From CAWDMN01 sp963803155 (GTDB taxonomy: Bacteria; Acidobacteriota; Terriglobia; Versatilivoradales; Versatilivoraceae): DNA of 64,000 nucleotides. A program made the position numbers and the translations under genes. This document shows positions 54,001 to 61,903 of the stretch, piece after piece. Under the pieces are notes generated by a model. The model saw only the letters and a program-made list of their open reading frames with translations, searched no databases and was not told where the DNA came from. Within the stretch, counting starts at the first letter, position 1, and every line of letters begins with the position of its first letter. Location of the stretch: assembly GCA_963803155.1 (NCBI GenBank), contig CAWDMN010000030.1, positions 1 through 64,000 on the forward strand. The letters run 5' to 3'.

Positions 54001-54640
54001 ATCCGCTGTAAGCATCGCCAATGGCGGTGCCATCCTGGAGAAAGTCGGCGGAACCCGCTTTCAAGCCATTGACTCGGGGGGCATCCGGCGCATTGCCCGG
54101 CAGGCTGTTGGGCATGGATCCGTCCTGTCGCTGGACATCCGTTCCTTGCACTCCCGGGGTCAATTGCAGCAGCGTCAGCACGTCCCGGCCATCCAGGGGC
54201 AGCTGTTGCACACGCTTGAAATCCGTGACGGTCCCCACCGAGGAGCTTTCCGCTGCAATCACGGGGGTGGCATCGGCCACATCGATGGTGGAAGTGAGCT
54301 CTCCCACCTCCATGGTGACATCCAACACTGCGACTTGCTGGACCTGAAGCGTCACTCTCCCGGTCCATTTTTTGAAACCCGGCTTCTCAATCGTCAACTG
54401 ATAAATTCCTGGTGGTACGTTGGGGAAACTGTATATCCCCGCCTCATTGCTTTGGGTCTGTCGCTGAAGATTAGTGTTGATGTTCTGCAGAGTGACGGAC
54501 ACATCTGGGATGACCGCTTTGGAGGAATCGGTGATCACTCCTTTCACATACCCCACTGCAGTCTGAGCCCAAGCAGCCCCTGCCCAAAGACAGTAGAGAG
54601 TCGCCAATACAAGAACGAAATACAATGTCACCCTTCTCAT
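51038..54640 (-). CDS. TonB-dependent receptor, Oar-like, with carboxypeptidase-regulatory-like domain
   Basis: 1200-residue outer-membrane protein. Signal peptide (MRRVTLYFVLVLATLYCLWAGAAWA), an N-terminal CarboxypepD-reg-like beta domain (about 27-112, VKGVITDSSKAVIPDVSVTL), a plug (about 125-225, VQQLPLDGRDVLTLLQLTPG) and a large beta-barrel ending in IQFSLRLNF, with the aromatic terminal residue of outer-membrane proteins. GGAAGGAGG precedes the ATG. Such receptors import large carbohydrates or other nutrients in Acidobacteriota. Location upstream of two glycosidase-like genes and near GntR and epimerase genes suggests saccharide uptake. Confidence 0.93.
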   Translation of the reverse strand: MRRVTLYFVLVLATLYCLWAGAAWAQTAVGYVKGVITDSSKAVIPDVSVTLQNINTNLQRQTQSNEAGIYSFPNVPPGIYQLTIEKPGFKKWTGRVTLQVQQVAVLDVTMEVGELTSTIDVADATPVIAAESSSVGTVTDFKRVQQLPLDGRDVLTLLQLTPGVQGTDVQRQDGSMPNSLPGNAPDAPRVNGLKAGSADFLQDGTAIGDAYSGSISRIRPGLDTIQEFKVDNTSSAQYQKPNTVSIVTRSGTNTLHGSIFETHRNNGGGLRARARSDGEKPARLLRNEFGATAGGPLLIPKLFNGKDKTFWFFSYEGQRRRTGSTYGSVVPTEAMWNGDFSGLVDGQGHPIVIYDPATTDANGVRQPFPNNIIPADRQRSGMFSYLKDHTPRPTNSVSPLIGNNWIGAVPEYYNQNAFITKLDHRFSDKNLISGRLSVSNSDSVGFFGAPQAPDLSYNTQRTLNKIYSGAITFTHIFTPTLLNELLLAGQRSNSQRGGGQDNVDFAERLGVANPLGISGWPTLTAKDWGARYIWDSENRTPQYLNNITLDDNLTFTRNKHDFKFGVRVRDERNNTWDSQQGQGRYGFGQGYTGLYDPVRQAAVDYTGSGMASMLLGYGEYFAVKYNRPFMYLRQKEYGFYAQDSWKVTPRLTLNYGLRYDYWTPYQEAQGRFLNIDAANFQTTRSIVTPAGHPMESMGLPPSLLESFAKGGLTWTTADKAGFPDNLLLGDKKNFGPRLGAAYKLSDKTVLRGGYGMYFWSAPLAQLLGESASNVPLKLSYQNEIYYFNGATDGLFDWRSPYVPGVSVDDPNPVNINNPQSTSPPFSFVPWDKQWRNNQAQEWNLTLEREILPMTSLRLSYIGNHGSNLDQTQVLNSPQSKYLYATSTGMAPPDARQLAPNPFWQYLPLRTHNGYSNSNSFQINFERQYNKGLAFQWYYVFSRSLSTTDGDGYSSQPGQVIPSPQIVPGGGSIDQLLRLVYYNVAAVPKHQMRWNVVYDLPFGRKGSGALNKILGGWQLASIGSFRTGSWLNPTTDGYPWNDWYAYDSSYWLKGDPRLSSDQRKVINYGGQNQLLYFKGVFDTTGIPGMQNYQPAIGKLSSDGTNFVPVTLKDGTTTQVIYDVYNSMPRNFIEGPKSWLTDFSIAKNFRIKESVGIRFAADFFNLFNHPNNKIPDLKTGLVNLGEQWNEPRTIQFSLRLNF

Positions 54641-54847
54641 AAATAGCCTCCTTCCTTTTCCTTTAAAATGATTTGATTGCGGAACCGCATTTCCGTTGTG
54701 TCTCAGGTTTTCTGGTCAATGGCCCCTCCTTCTTTTTCGCTTCCCCCTTTGCCCGCCGAAAGGCGTCAAAATAAGAAATGGCATCAACTGGCAAGAATCG
54801 AAAAACACAAGCGGTCACTTCCACTTCGCTCCAGCCAGTAATCCCTA
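54641..54847. other. short intergenic region
   Basis: AT-rich leader of the TonB receptor gene, separating it from the GntR 2 gene. No gene was recognised. It probably contains the receptor promoter. Confidence 0.4.
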
Positions 54848-55546
54848 CTACAGCGGCTCAGAAGTCTCGATATCCTTCACATCCTCCGCCTGTGCCCGGC
54901 GCATCGACTCTTCCATCATGGCTTTGGCGTCCTCCAGCTGGCCCAGTTCAACCGAATGCAACAGCCGGCCGTGCTCCTGGGCCGACCATAGCAGGTTCTG
55001 GGGAGATCGTTCCACTCTTTGCATAATGCCAAAGGCAAAGATCTTGGGCACCAATCGTTCCAGGATTTCAACCAGGCTGCGGTTTTCATTGGAACGCCAG
55101 AGCGCCCTGTGAAAATCCAGATCGGCTTGAATAAAAGAGGTGACATCGCCTCGCCGGGCCGCCGCCACCATTTGCCGGTGGGCTGCTTCGCACTCCTCCA
55201 GTTTTTTCCCTCTTCGCGCCCCCAGCAGATCAATCGCGAGAGTTTCCAAACAGGTCCGAAGCAAATAAATTTCTTCCACATCGCGGCGGGTCAGCGCCGT
55301 CACGAAGGTTTTCCGCGGGCAGCCTCGCTGGATGTAGCCTTGATATTCCAATTCAATCAGGGCTTCCCGGATGGTGGCTTGCCCCACCCCCAATTGTCCC
55401 GCCAGCCCGAGTTCCGTGACTCGCGAGCCGGGTTTCAACTCTCCGCGCAGGATCGCCGCCTGGATCTGTGCCACGGCCGCCCCTTTCAAAGATTGGTGGT
55501 CGATTCGCCGGAGCGCCGGAGGTTTCGGAAAACTCAAAGTGTCCAT
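54848..55546 (-). CDS. GntR-family regulator 2 (FCD type)
   Basis: 232-residue paralogue of the regulator at 42999-43670 with the same architecture: winged helix (SLKGAAVAQIQAAILRGELK ... GVGQATIREALIELEYQGY) and FCD domain (QADLDFHRALWRSNENRSLV; QEHGRLLHSV). The DNA-recognition segments of the two are almost identical, so overlapping operators are expected. AGGAGG precedes the ATG. It is divergent from the sugar isomerase/epimerase gene and upstream of the TonB receptor gene, and probably controls both. Confidence 0.9.
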   Translation of the reverse strand: MDTLSFPKPPALRRIDHQSLKGAAVAQIQAAILRGELKPGSRVTELGLAGQLGVGQATIREALIELEYQGYIQRGCPRKTFVTALTRRDVEEIYLLRTCLETLAIDLLGARRGKKLEECEAAHRQMVAAARRGDVTSFIQADLDFHRALWRSNENRSLVEILERLVPKIFAFGIMQRVERSPQNLLWSAQEHGRLLHSVELGQLEDAKAMMEESMRRAQAEDVKDIETSEPL

Positions 55547-55574
55547 GACCCAACCTCCTTTTTTACTTGATTAC

Positions 55575-55618
55575 CGCTTAACGATAATCTATAATAGATA
55601 ATTGTTAGGAAAAGTCAA
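55575..55618 (-). promoter_or_regulatory. promoter/operator of GntR regulator 2
   Basis: On the minus strand: TTGACT (55618-55613), then ATTATAGATTATCGTTAAGC (55595-55576), matching the corresponding block of GntR 1 (42960-42980) at 17 of 21 positions. ATCTAT-A-ATAGAT (55587-55599) is a perfect palindrome across the -10 region, a plausible GntR dimer site. The -35 to -10 distance is near 19. Confidence 0.55.
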
Positions 55619-55972
55619 GGTTTTTTTTCGAGGAGAGGCAACCGTGGCGGCTAACCCAGGAATGCGCATTAGGAGACGGATGGCCGCCGGATTCGCTCAA
55701 AGTGCCCATTCTTGGGGCAATCGGATGTTCAATCCCAAGGCAGGACGCTTTCGATGCCCGGCTGAGAAGGGTGTCAAAATATTGTGGGTATCGCTTAGCC
55801 GAAAGGGAAGGAATGGATGGCGGGCAGGAAAGAGGGAGCCCCTCACCAGACAGCCCGGCGGCGAGCATCACCGGTTTCGAACCAAGCAAGTCCGCCCGCC
55901 TCGTATGGTGGTTTAATATAATGATAAGAAGAGAAGACGCGCTACAATCTCGCAAAAGGGGGAATTTGCCGT
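55619..55972. other. divergent intergenic region
   Basis: Between GntR 2 and the isomerase/epimerase gene. No gene was recognised. It holds the ribosome-binding site of the latter (AGGGGGA near 55957) and an AT-rich stretch around 55910-55930 that could be its -10 region. Confidence 0.4.
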
Positions 55973-56890
55973 ATGAAGATCAGTCTCACGTACCTTTATA
56001 CCATTTCACGCTACGGGTATCCGCCAGCCATTGACGACGACATTCGAGCACTTTCGGAAATTCGCAAGTTGGGATTCCACTATCTGGAAATGGAAGGGTT
56101 GGGGCCGAAGCACCTCCGCGCCGTCTACAAGAACCGTAAACAATTGCGGAAAGCCTTGATCGATTGCGGCCTCCATGTTCACAACTTTTGTATTATCGAC
56201 AAGGATTTGGTCAGCCCAGATGAGGCTCGCTATGAGCGGGCGCGCGACCGCTTCAAATTGGGAGCGGAATTGGGAGATTTCCTGGGCGCCGAGACCCTGC
56301 ATTTAGCCAGTTATGCCCCGCCCGTTCGTTTCCTGGGGGCCCGGCCCTACCAACTGGCCAAAAACAATGGTTATTGCTTTGTCAATTATCTTCGAATGCG
56401 GATCCCTCCCCGCTTTGAGTGGGAGGCGGTATGGAAAAGACTTGTGCATTCCTGCCGATTTTGTGCCGAGGTGGCCGCGCAGCATGGCAAGACCATCCTC
56501 ATGGAACCAAGGGTGGGAGAAGTGATTTGTTCGGTGGATTCGCTGCTGCGGCTCATTGAACAGGTGGGTTGCAACAATTTCAAGGCGAATTTTGACACGG
56601 CTCATTTTTGCGCGCAGCGTGAAAACGTGGCGCTGGCACTGATGAAATTGCGGGGGAACTTCGCCAATGTCCATATTGCCGACAACAACCCGATCAATGC
56701 CGATCATTTGCCCATCGGCAAAGGAATCATCGATTGGCGGGAATTTTTCCGCGTGCTTAAAAGTCTTGATTATGCAGGCTACCTAGGTTTGGATTTGGGG
56801 AGATCCCGGACGCTGGTGGAGGATTATCGCAAGTCGATCCGGCACATCCAGGCAATTGCAAAACCTTTGAAAATACCCATCGAATTCTGA
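55973..56890 (+). CDS. sugar phosphate isomerase/epimerase (xylose-isomerase-like TIM barrel)
   Basis: 305 residues, cytosolic AP-endonuclease-2/xylose-isomerase-like barrel. Visible metal-site segments: GFHYLEMEGLG, MEPRVGEV (Glu), ANFDTAHFCAQ (Asp, His), NVHIADNNPINADHLPIGKG (His, Asp) and GYLGLDLG. The family interconverts keto sugars, sugar acids or inositol derivatives; the substrate is unknown. A loosely spaced AGGGGGA precedes the ATG. It diverges from GntR 2 and probably processes a product imported through the TonB receptor. Confidence 0.85.
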   Translation: MKISLTYLYTISRYGYPPAIDDDIRALSEIRKLGFHYLEMEGLGPKHLRAVYKNRKQLRKALIDCGLHVHNFCIIDKDLVSPDEARYERARDRFKLGAELGDFLGAETLHLASYAPPVRFLGARPYQLAKNNGYCFVNYLRMRIPPRFEWEAVWKRLVHSCRFCAEVAAQHGKTILMEPRVGEVICSVDSLLRLIEQVGCNNFKANFDTAHFCAQRENVALALMKLRGNFANVHIADNNPINADHLPIGKGIIDWREFFRVLKSLDYAGYLGLDLGRSRTLVEDYRKSIRHIQAIAKPLKIPIEF

Positions 56891-57343
56891 TCAGATCCAA
56901 GGCTCTTAACCTATCCAGAAAGCAATTTGGTTTCTCGGGCACGCTTTCAAACCGAAGTGGTTTTACCCCCTAAGAATTTGTAAATATATTAACGGTCGTT
57001 TTGATAATCAATGCGAAACGGGAACAAACCTTTGGATCAAGAAACCGAAAGCTTGCGGCCCTCGCCTCGCGCCGGGCCAAGCCACGAGAGAGGCTGGCGG
57101 CGATGAAGTGTCTGCATGAGCAGGCGGGTTTGAGCCAGCAGCAGGGGGTGCAGTGGTTGGGACTCAAGAGCGGTTCACGCGTCAGACGGAATATCTCGAA
57201 TCTGCATATTGCAAGCTCTGACCCATGTTCCCCCATGAAAAATAAGCCAGCGGAGAGGGAAAGTTTCTGTTTATTTAGTACAATATGGCGTGTAATTATG
57301 ATAATGCTTATCCATTCATTTCATTTCATAAAACCATGATCTA
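56891..57343. other. intergenic region with transposase-like repeat
   Basis: Contains repeat C copy 1 (57050-57230). The remainder next to the following gene is AT-rich (TTTATTTAGTACAATATGG) and may contain its promoter. Confidence 0.5.
57050..57230 (+). repeat. repeat C copy 1 (degraded coding sequence)
   Basis: About 180 bases sharing long identical blocks with 58905-59070: ATGAAGTGTCTGCATGAGCA (57103-57122), and AATATCTCGAATCTGCATAT (57190-57209). One frame reads MKCLHEQAGLSQQQGVQWLG followed by VRRNISNLHIASSDPCSP, which looks like a protein C-terminus, probably of a mobile-element protein, but the family was not identified. 57201-57221 also recurs inverted at 58775-58795. Confidence 0.65.
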
Positions 57344-58684
57344 ATGCGTAAAATATGCAGAAGAGATTTTATTAAAAAAACTGGCACTTTTTCGACCCTG
57401 GCATTTTTAACTCCTCCATTTTCTTTTTCGGAAAATGATGGTGGAAGCCAGGTGGAGAAATGGCTGAAGGGGATGAAAGATCCGGTTTACGATCTGGTAA
57501 AGGGAAAACCTGACCTGGATCAGATTTTAGGATTGTTTCCTCGCCCTCATGGAGAAGCTGCATTTGATCCGAGTGTAATTCAGACGAACATAAAAAAACT
57601 GAAAACAATCCCCGCAATCAATACCGGATATCCGTTTCTTGACTTATCCATCAAAACCGGACTTGCACATATCGATGCTACATTTCAGGGCGACCATCCA
57701 AAATATGGAGTGGGGACATATGGCCGGATTGAGCATGATGGATTCCCCCCCATTATTATTGCTGCGGTTGACGCGCTTTCTTCATGGGGAATGTACAAGC
57801 GTGCCGCTGAACTTTTTCATTACTGGTTAACTCATTTTGTAAAAGAAGATGGAACTATTGAATATTACGGACCTTCTATAAGTGAGTATGGACAGTTGCT
57901 TCACACGGCAATGCTATTAAATGAACGGGCTGGAGGTGCCGGTTGGTGGGACGAAGGGTTCTCTAAACTCAATCGGATTGCAGAATACCTATTGCGGCTG
58001 CAGTCTTCAGCATCCAAAGAAGACGGGCTGATTTCAGGTGTTCCTGAGGCCGATACCCGCGACCAAATCGGGAAGTATTTTCATAACAATGCCTGGGTGG
58101 CAAAAGGGCTTGAGCAATGGGCAAATCTATGTGAAAAAACACGATCAAATCCTTCGACCTCAATGGGCTTGATCAGAAAGGCTGCTCAAAACGTGAAGGA
58201 AAATACTCTTTCAGCTATTCGGGAAACCTGGCCTGCCGACCCCAGTAACTGGTGGCTTCCCGCTAGATTAGGAGATATTTCAAAGCCGCGTAATTTGACG
58301 GATGGAAATGAAGCCAGCTATACAAATTACCGTTACTGGCTTGAGTTATTATCAAGTGGTATTTTGTCTGAGAATATGGCAAATCGGTTGGTCAATGCCC
58401 GCTTAAACGGAGGAGGCCAGTTTTGCGGCATTACGCGTTTTCTTGATTGGTTCGATGACTGGCCATTGGCTGATTACCTTTATGCATTGTGGTCGTTGGG
58501 TCGAATAAATGATTTCCTGTTGAGTCTATTTGGTCATATAGCCTTTCATCAATGTGAAAGCCACCTCACGGCTTATGAACAGTTCAGTTTTCCAGGTGAT
58601 CCAAAGGGAAGCAAAATAGCTGATTATTGTTTGCCTTGTCAGTTGGTTGCAGCGAGAGCAGGACGATTAATCAATAATTCATAA
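57344..58684 (+). CDS. Tat-exported protein, alpha/alpha-barrel-like, probably acquired
   Basis: 446 residues. A twin-arginine signal (MRKICRRDFIKKTGTFSTLA) points to Tat export. The rest is helix-rich with repeated Trp/Tyr/Gly segments (GFPPIIIAAVDALSSWGMYK; YYGPSISEYGQLLHTAMLLN; WWLPARLGDISKPRNLTDGN; ADYLYALWSLGRINDFLLSL), resembling six-hairpin glycosidase-like or lyase-like barrels; no precise family was assigned. Codons are AT-richer than neighbours and no ribosome-binding site is visible before the ATG, which is common in Bacteroidota. It is bounded by repeat C copies, so horizontal acquisition is likely. Confidence 0.7.
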   Translation: MRKICRRDFIKKTGTFSTLAFLTPPFSFSENDGGSQVEKWLKGMKDPVYDLVKGKPDLDQILGLFPRPHGEAAFDPSVIQTNIKKLKTIPAINTGYPFLDLSIKTGLAHIDATFQGDHPKYGVGTYGRIEHDGFPPIIIAAVDALSSWGMYKRAAELFHYWLTHFVKEDGTIEYYGPSISEYGQLLHTAMLLNERAGGAGWWDEGFSKLNRIAEYLLRLQSSASKEDGLISGVPEADTRDQIGKYFHNNAWVAKGLEQWANLCEKTRSNPSTSMGLIRKAAQNVKENTLSAIRETWPADPSNWWLPARLGDISKPRNLTDGNEASYTNYRYWLELLSSGILSENMANRLVNARLNGGGQFCGITRFLDWFDDWPLADYLYALWSLGRINDFLLSLFGHIAFHQCESHLTAYEQFSFPGDPKGSKIADYCLPCQLVAARAGRLINNS

Positions 58685-58774
58685 AATCAATGAAACGTTT
58701 TGCTAATTGGCACTAAAATGGAAAGAAAGCAACAAGGGTTAGGTAGGCAAGGCGATAGCTGTCTGGGCTATTTA

Positions 58775-58795
58775 TCAGAGCTTGCAATATGCAGA
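58775..58795 (-). repeat. repeat C, inverted 21-bp end
   Basis: TCAGAGCTTGCAATATGCAG plus A is the exact reverse complement of 57201-57221. Together they bracket the AT-rich gene 57344-58684 as inverted repeats. Confidence 0.65.
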
Positions 58796-58900
58796 GAAGG
58801 TGGGCAATCCCATGGAAGTCTCGTGGCGGCGTATGAAAGCCGGTAGGGATACTGAAAGGCTGATGGCCAAGATGGCCTGAGTTTTCAACTTCGATGTGTC
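58796..58900 (+). pseudogene. decayed coding fragment
   Basis: One frame reads KVGNPMEVSWRRMKAGRDTE then RLMAKMA and a stop, and looks like the tail of a protein, possibly a transposase; the family was not recognised. It adjoins repeat C copy 2, which in another frame has an internal stop. Confidence 0.35.
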
Positions 58901-58904
58901 AGAA

Positions 58905-59070
58905 TTGTGCTCGCGACTCGGCAAGGCCAGAGGGCGCTGGCGACTATGAAGTGTCTGCATGAGCAGGCGGGCCTGAGCCGACAGCAAGTGGCGTAGTGGT
59001 TGGGGCACAAGAGCGCTTCGCGCGTTAGCAGGAATATCTCGAATCTGCATATTGCACGCTCTGACCCCTG
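58905..59070 (+). repeat. repeat C copy 2
   Basis: Direct copy of 57050-57230 with substitutions. ATGAAGTGTCTGCATGAGCA (58946-58965) and AATATCTCGAATCTGCATAT are shared. The reading frame MKCLHEQAGLSRQQVA is broken by a stop before WLGHKSASRVSRNISNLHIA, so it is non-functional. Confidence 0.65.
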
Positions 59071-59134
59071 TTCCCGAAAGCCGCTTTTTCAGATCACTTG
59101 TTCCCTTTCCCCAAGCGGGATTGAATACCGTCGT

Positions 59135-60364
59135 TTAAGTCCTCTTTTCCAGGGCCCGGATGGCCAGCCATAGACCAACGATAGTGATGCCAATGGCGAC
59201 TAAGGAGAAGACGAGTCCTACCCGGCGAAACTTCCACTCCTTCAAAGCACTCTCCCCCGCCTGATAAGTCTCAAGAGAAATCGCTACTCCCTCATTTGCC
59301 GGCTTGCTGACATAATTGACATTAAAATTATGCACGGCCACTCTGGCCTTAACCAGGGCTTCCCGCCCTTCCCGTTGGCGCATCAGGGCTTCAGACACCT
59401 CCATGCCCGATCGCCGCGCGCGCCCCAGAATTTCATCGGAACGATCGAGGGCTGAATTCAGGCCACGAAGAATTTTTGCCATTTGGGCTGCCGCTTTTCC
59501 ACCGTCCGAATTCTCTTCATGGCACTGGGAGCAAACTGCCTTGGCGCCACTGAGCATCTCTTCCGAGGGATTGTGAACCGCATGATTACCGTGGCAAACC
59601 ACGCATCCGCCCAAACCCATCGCCGCAAAGGCAGCGCGATGCGGGCTCTTTTTATAGAGCTCCTCGAAAAGAGAATGGCAGGTCCCGCACATGGCAGCGA
59701 CGTTCTCAACTTGAGGGGGCAAGGCGCCGTGGTTGCCGTGGCAGGAAGCGCAACCAGGCGCGGACCGATCTCCACGCTTCCAGAGGGCTTCCCAATGCAC
59801 GCTCGTGCGGTATTCTTCAAACTGGTTGGTCGGCAGTTTGTATTTTGCCATGTGGAGTGGATCGGCATGGCAGCGGGCACAGGTTTCCGGCAACCTCAAA
59901 GGGTGCACCGGCGCGCGGGGATCTTTGACCTCTCGAATGTCATGCACGCCGTGACAGTCAACGCAATTGGCAACAGCCTCATCTCCCGCCGCATTCCTTT
60001 TGCCATGCACGCTGATCTGGTACTGTGCAAATTGGTCCACTCTCTGTTGCGGTTTGAATTTATGAATCAGATTTGCGTCGCTATGACAGCGGGCGCAGAG
60101 CTTGGGGACCGCGGTACGGGGAATTTTTCCCAAAAACCCTTTTGAGCGGTTCATGGCGGCAGTTGGATCATCCTGGTTGGAATCCCCACCATGACAATCC
60201 GTGCAGTAAAATCCCCGCTGCTGGTGAATGTCATTGGGAAAATTCGTGGCCGGGGATTTCAGTCTGCCCTCCAGGGAGCCGTGGCACTCGACACACGAAT
60301 TCCCCGCAATCGCAACTACAGCCTGCAGCAAGATAGACAGGAACAAGAACGTCCGTAGAATCAT
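59135..60364 (-). CDS. membrane-anchored nonaheme cytochrome c
   Basis: 409 residues, start at 60364 overlapping the cytochrome b stop (ATGA). A signal peptide (FLFLSILLQAVVAIAG) is followed by nine CxxCH haem sites: CVECH, CTDCH, CARCH, CVDCH, CARCH, CASCH, CGTCH, CVVCH, CSQCH. A helical stretch and a C-terminal TM helix (VGLVFSLVAIGITIVGLWLA) anchor it, so haems face the periplasm. As the third gene of a Rieske-cytochrome b operon it most likely replaces cytochrome c1 as electron acceptor and passes electrons to further periplasmic carriers. Confidence 0.92.
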   Translation of the reverse strand: MILRTFLFLSILLQAVVAIAGNSCVECHGSLEGRLKSPATNFPNDIHQQRGFYCTDCHGGDSNQDDPTAAMNRSKGFLGKIPRTAVPKLCARCHSDANLIHKFKPQQRVDQFAQYQISVHGKRNAAGDEAVANCVDCHGVHDIREVKDPRAPVHPLRLPETCARCHADPLHMAKYKLPTNQFEEYRTSVHWEALWKRGDRSAPGCASCHGNHGALPPQVENVAAMCGTCHSLFEELYKKSPHRAAFAAMGLGGCVVCHGNHAVHNPSEEMLSGAKAVCSQCHEENSDGGKAAAQMAKILRGLNSALDRSDEILGRARRSGMEVSEALMRQREGREALVKARVAVHNFNVNYVSKPANEGVAISLETYQAGESALKEWKFRRVGLVFSLVAIGITIVGLWLAIRALEKRT

Positions 60365-61455
60365 CGCAGGTATCCCAGAAGAGAAAAGGTGACGAGATAA
60401 GCCAGCAGGACAATTCCCGCGCCGGCGACAAGATGGGATCGATCTACCCCACGGCGGTCGGTCCCCCAAAATGGCAGGCAGACCCAAAGAAACGTCAAAA
60501 GCCCGAATCCCATGATCCCCAACAATTCACCTTCCAAGAAACCGACATGACTGGGGATTAGTTTCAAAGTGTAGAACGGAGCCAGGAAGTACCATTCCGG
60601 CCGAATGCCGGCAGGCGCAGAAGCAAACGGGTCGGCCTTCTCTCCAAGTTCCCACGGGAAAAGGGCCGCTAACGAACCTAGCACGGCGAGCGCCCCATAC
60701 CATGCCATCAATTCCCGGAGGAAGAAATTGGGGAAAAAGGGCATCCGCGGAACAGATTTTCCTTCCGCCTGGTTTTTTTTCTCAATCCACGGAGGGGAAC
60801 TAATTCCAAATACTTGGACCAATGCCAGATGAATTAGCAAGAGCAGGGTGGCCACTCCTGGCAGAACCGCTACATGAAAGCCGAAAAAGCGGGTGAGAGT
60901 CGCACCGCCAACATCGTCGCCGCCTCGTAAAAACCGGGCAATGTGGGAGCCAACAAGGGGCACACTGGCAGCCATATCAGTCCCTACTTTGGTCGCAAAA
61001 TAGGAAATCGTATTCCAGGGCAATAAATAACCGCTGAATCCAAAAGCCAACGCCAACCCCAAAAGGACAATACCGCTCAGCCAGGTCAATTCTCGCGGCC
61101 TTCGATAGGCCCGCAGGAATACCACGCTGAACATATGAATAAAAGCACTGAGGATCATCAAATTGGCCGACCAGCTGTGAATGGAGCGCACGAGCCAACC
61201 AAATTGAACTCGTGTCATGATGAATTGAACGCTTTCGTAAGCATCGGTTGGAGTGGGACGATAATAGAGCAGCAGCAAGATCCCCGTCATCACCTGAATG
61301 GCAAACAGAAATAATGTGATGCCACCAAAGTAATACCACAAGGTGGCCGAATGGACCGGCACCGTCTTATGGGCGGCAAAATCCCGGATGGCTCCGAGTG
61401 CCAACCGCTCTTCAAACCATCGGATTAGATCCTTCTTGGTTTCCGATATTGACAC
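60361..61455 (-). CDS. cytochrome b of a bc-type quinol oxidoreductase
   Basis: 364 residues, GTG start at 61455 with GGGGAGAA upstream. Cytochrome b6-like core with two haem-ligating His pairs in helices B and D (RSIHSWSANLMILSAFIHMF; GFHVAVLPGVATLLLLIHLA), spaced 14 and 15 residues, as in b6-type proteins. It is fused to subunit-IV-like helices carrying the Qo-site PEWY motif (GIRPEWYFLAPFYTLKLIP). It oxidises quinol together with the Rieske protein encoded 16 bases upstream. Confidence 0.94.
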   Translation of the reverse strand: MSISETKKDLIRWFEERLALGAIRDFAAHKTVPVHSATLWYYFGGITLFLFAIQVMTGILLLLYYRPTPTDAYESVQFIMTRVQFGWLVRSIHSWSANLMILSAFIHMFSVVFLRAYRRPRELTWLSGIVLLGLALAFGFSGYLLPWNTISYFATKVGTDMAASVPLVGSHIARFLRGGDDVGGATLTRFFGFHVAVLPGVATLLLLIHLALVQVFGISSPPWIEKKNQAEGKSVPRMPFFPNFFLRELMAWYGALAVLGSLAALFPWELGEKADPFASAPAGIRPEWYFLAPFYTLKLIPSHVGFLEGELLGIMGFGLLTFLWVCLPFWGTDRRGVDRSHLVAGAGIVLLAYLVTFSLLGYLR

Positions 61456-61471
61456 GAGAATTTCTCCCCAG

Positions 61472-61903
61472 TCAGGCGCGGCGGGAGATGACTACCTCCT
61501 CGCCACGAAGGCGGACTGTATACTCTTCCAAAGGTTTGGGAGGTGGGCCTGAAACTACTTTTCCGTTCAGGTCATATAATCCGTTGTGACAGGCACACCA
61601 GATTTGCCGCGTGGAGTCCTGATATTGAACCGTGCAATTCAAATGAGTGCAAACGGCGGAAAAGGCTCGCCAATCGGTGTCGCTGAGGCAAACCAAAAGG
61701 ACTGGTCTATTTCCGAATTTCACAATCTTTCCGGAATTCGGCTTCATCTCCCCTGCCCGTCCGGCTATAACCTCATCAGTGGCCGCTTCAGGGACAACAG
61801 GCGGGTTCATGAATTTAAAGGCGGGGTATAAAAACGAGAGAAGAGAGGCGGTAATACCACCGCCTAAAAGCCACTGGAGCAGATTGCGGCGTCCAAGTGC
61901 CAT
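61472..61903 (-). CDS. Rieske 2Fe-2S protein
   Basis: 143 residues, start at 61903 set by AGGAGGG. A Tat-type anchor (MALGRRNLLQWLLGGGITAS) is followed by the soluble Rieske domain with both cluster motifs: CTHLNC (Cys, His) and CACHNGLYD (Cys, His). It transfers electrons from quinol at the cytochrome b Qo site to the cytochrome c. First gene of the three-gene operon Rieske, cytochrome b, nonaheme cytochrome c. Confidence 0.94.
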   Translation of the reverse strand: MALGRRNLLQWLLGGGITASLLSFLYPAFKFMNPPVVPEAATDEVIAGRAGEMKPNSGKIVKFGNRPVLLVCLSDTDWRAFSAVCTHLNCTVQYQDSTRQIWCACHNGLYDLNGKVVSGPPPKPLEEYTVRLRGEEVVISRRA

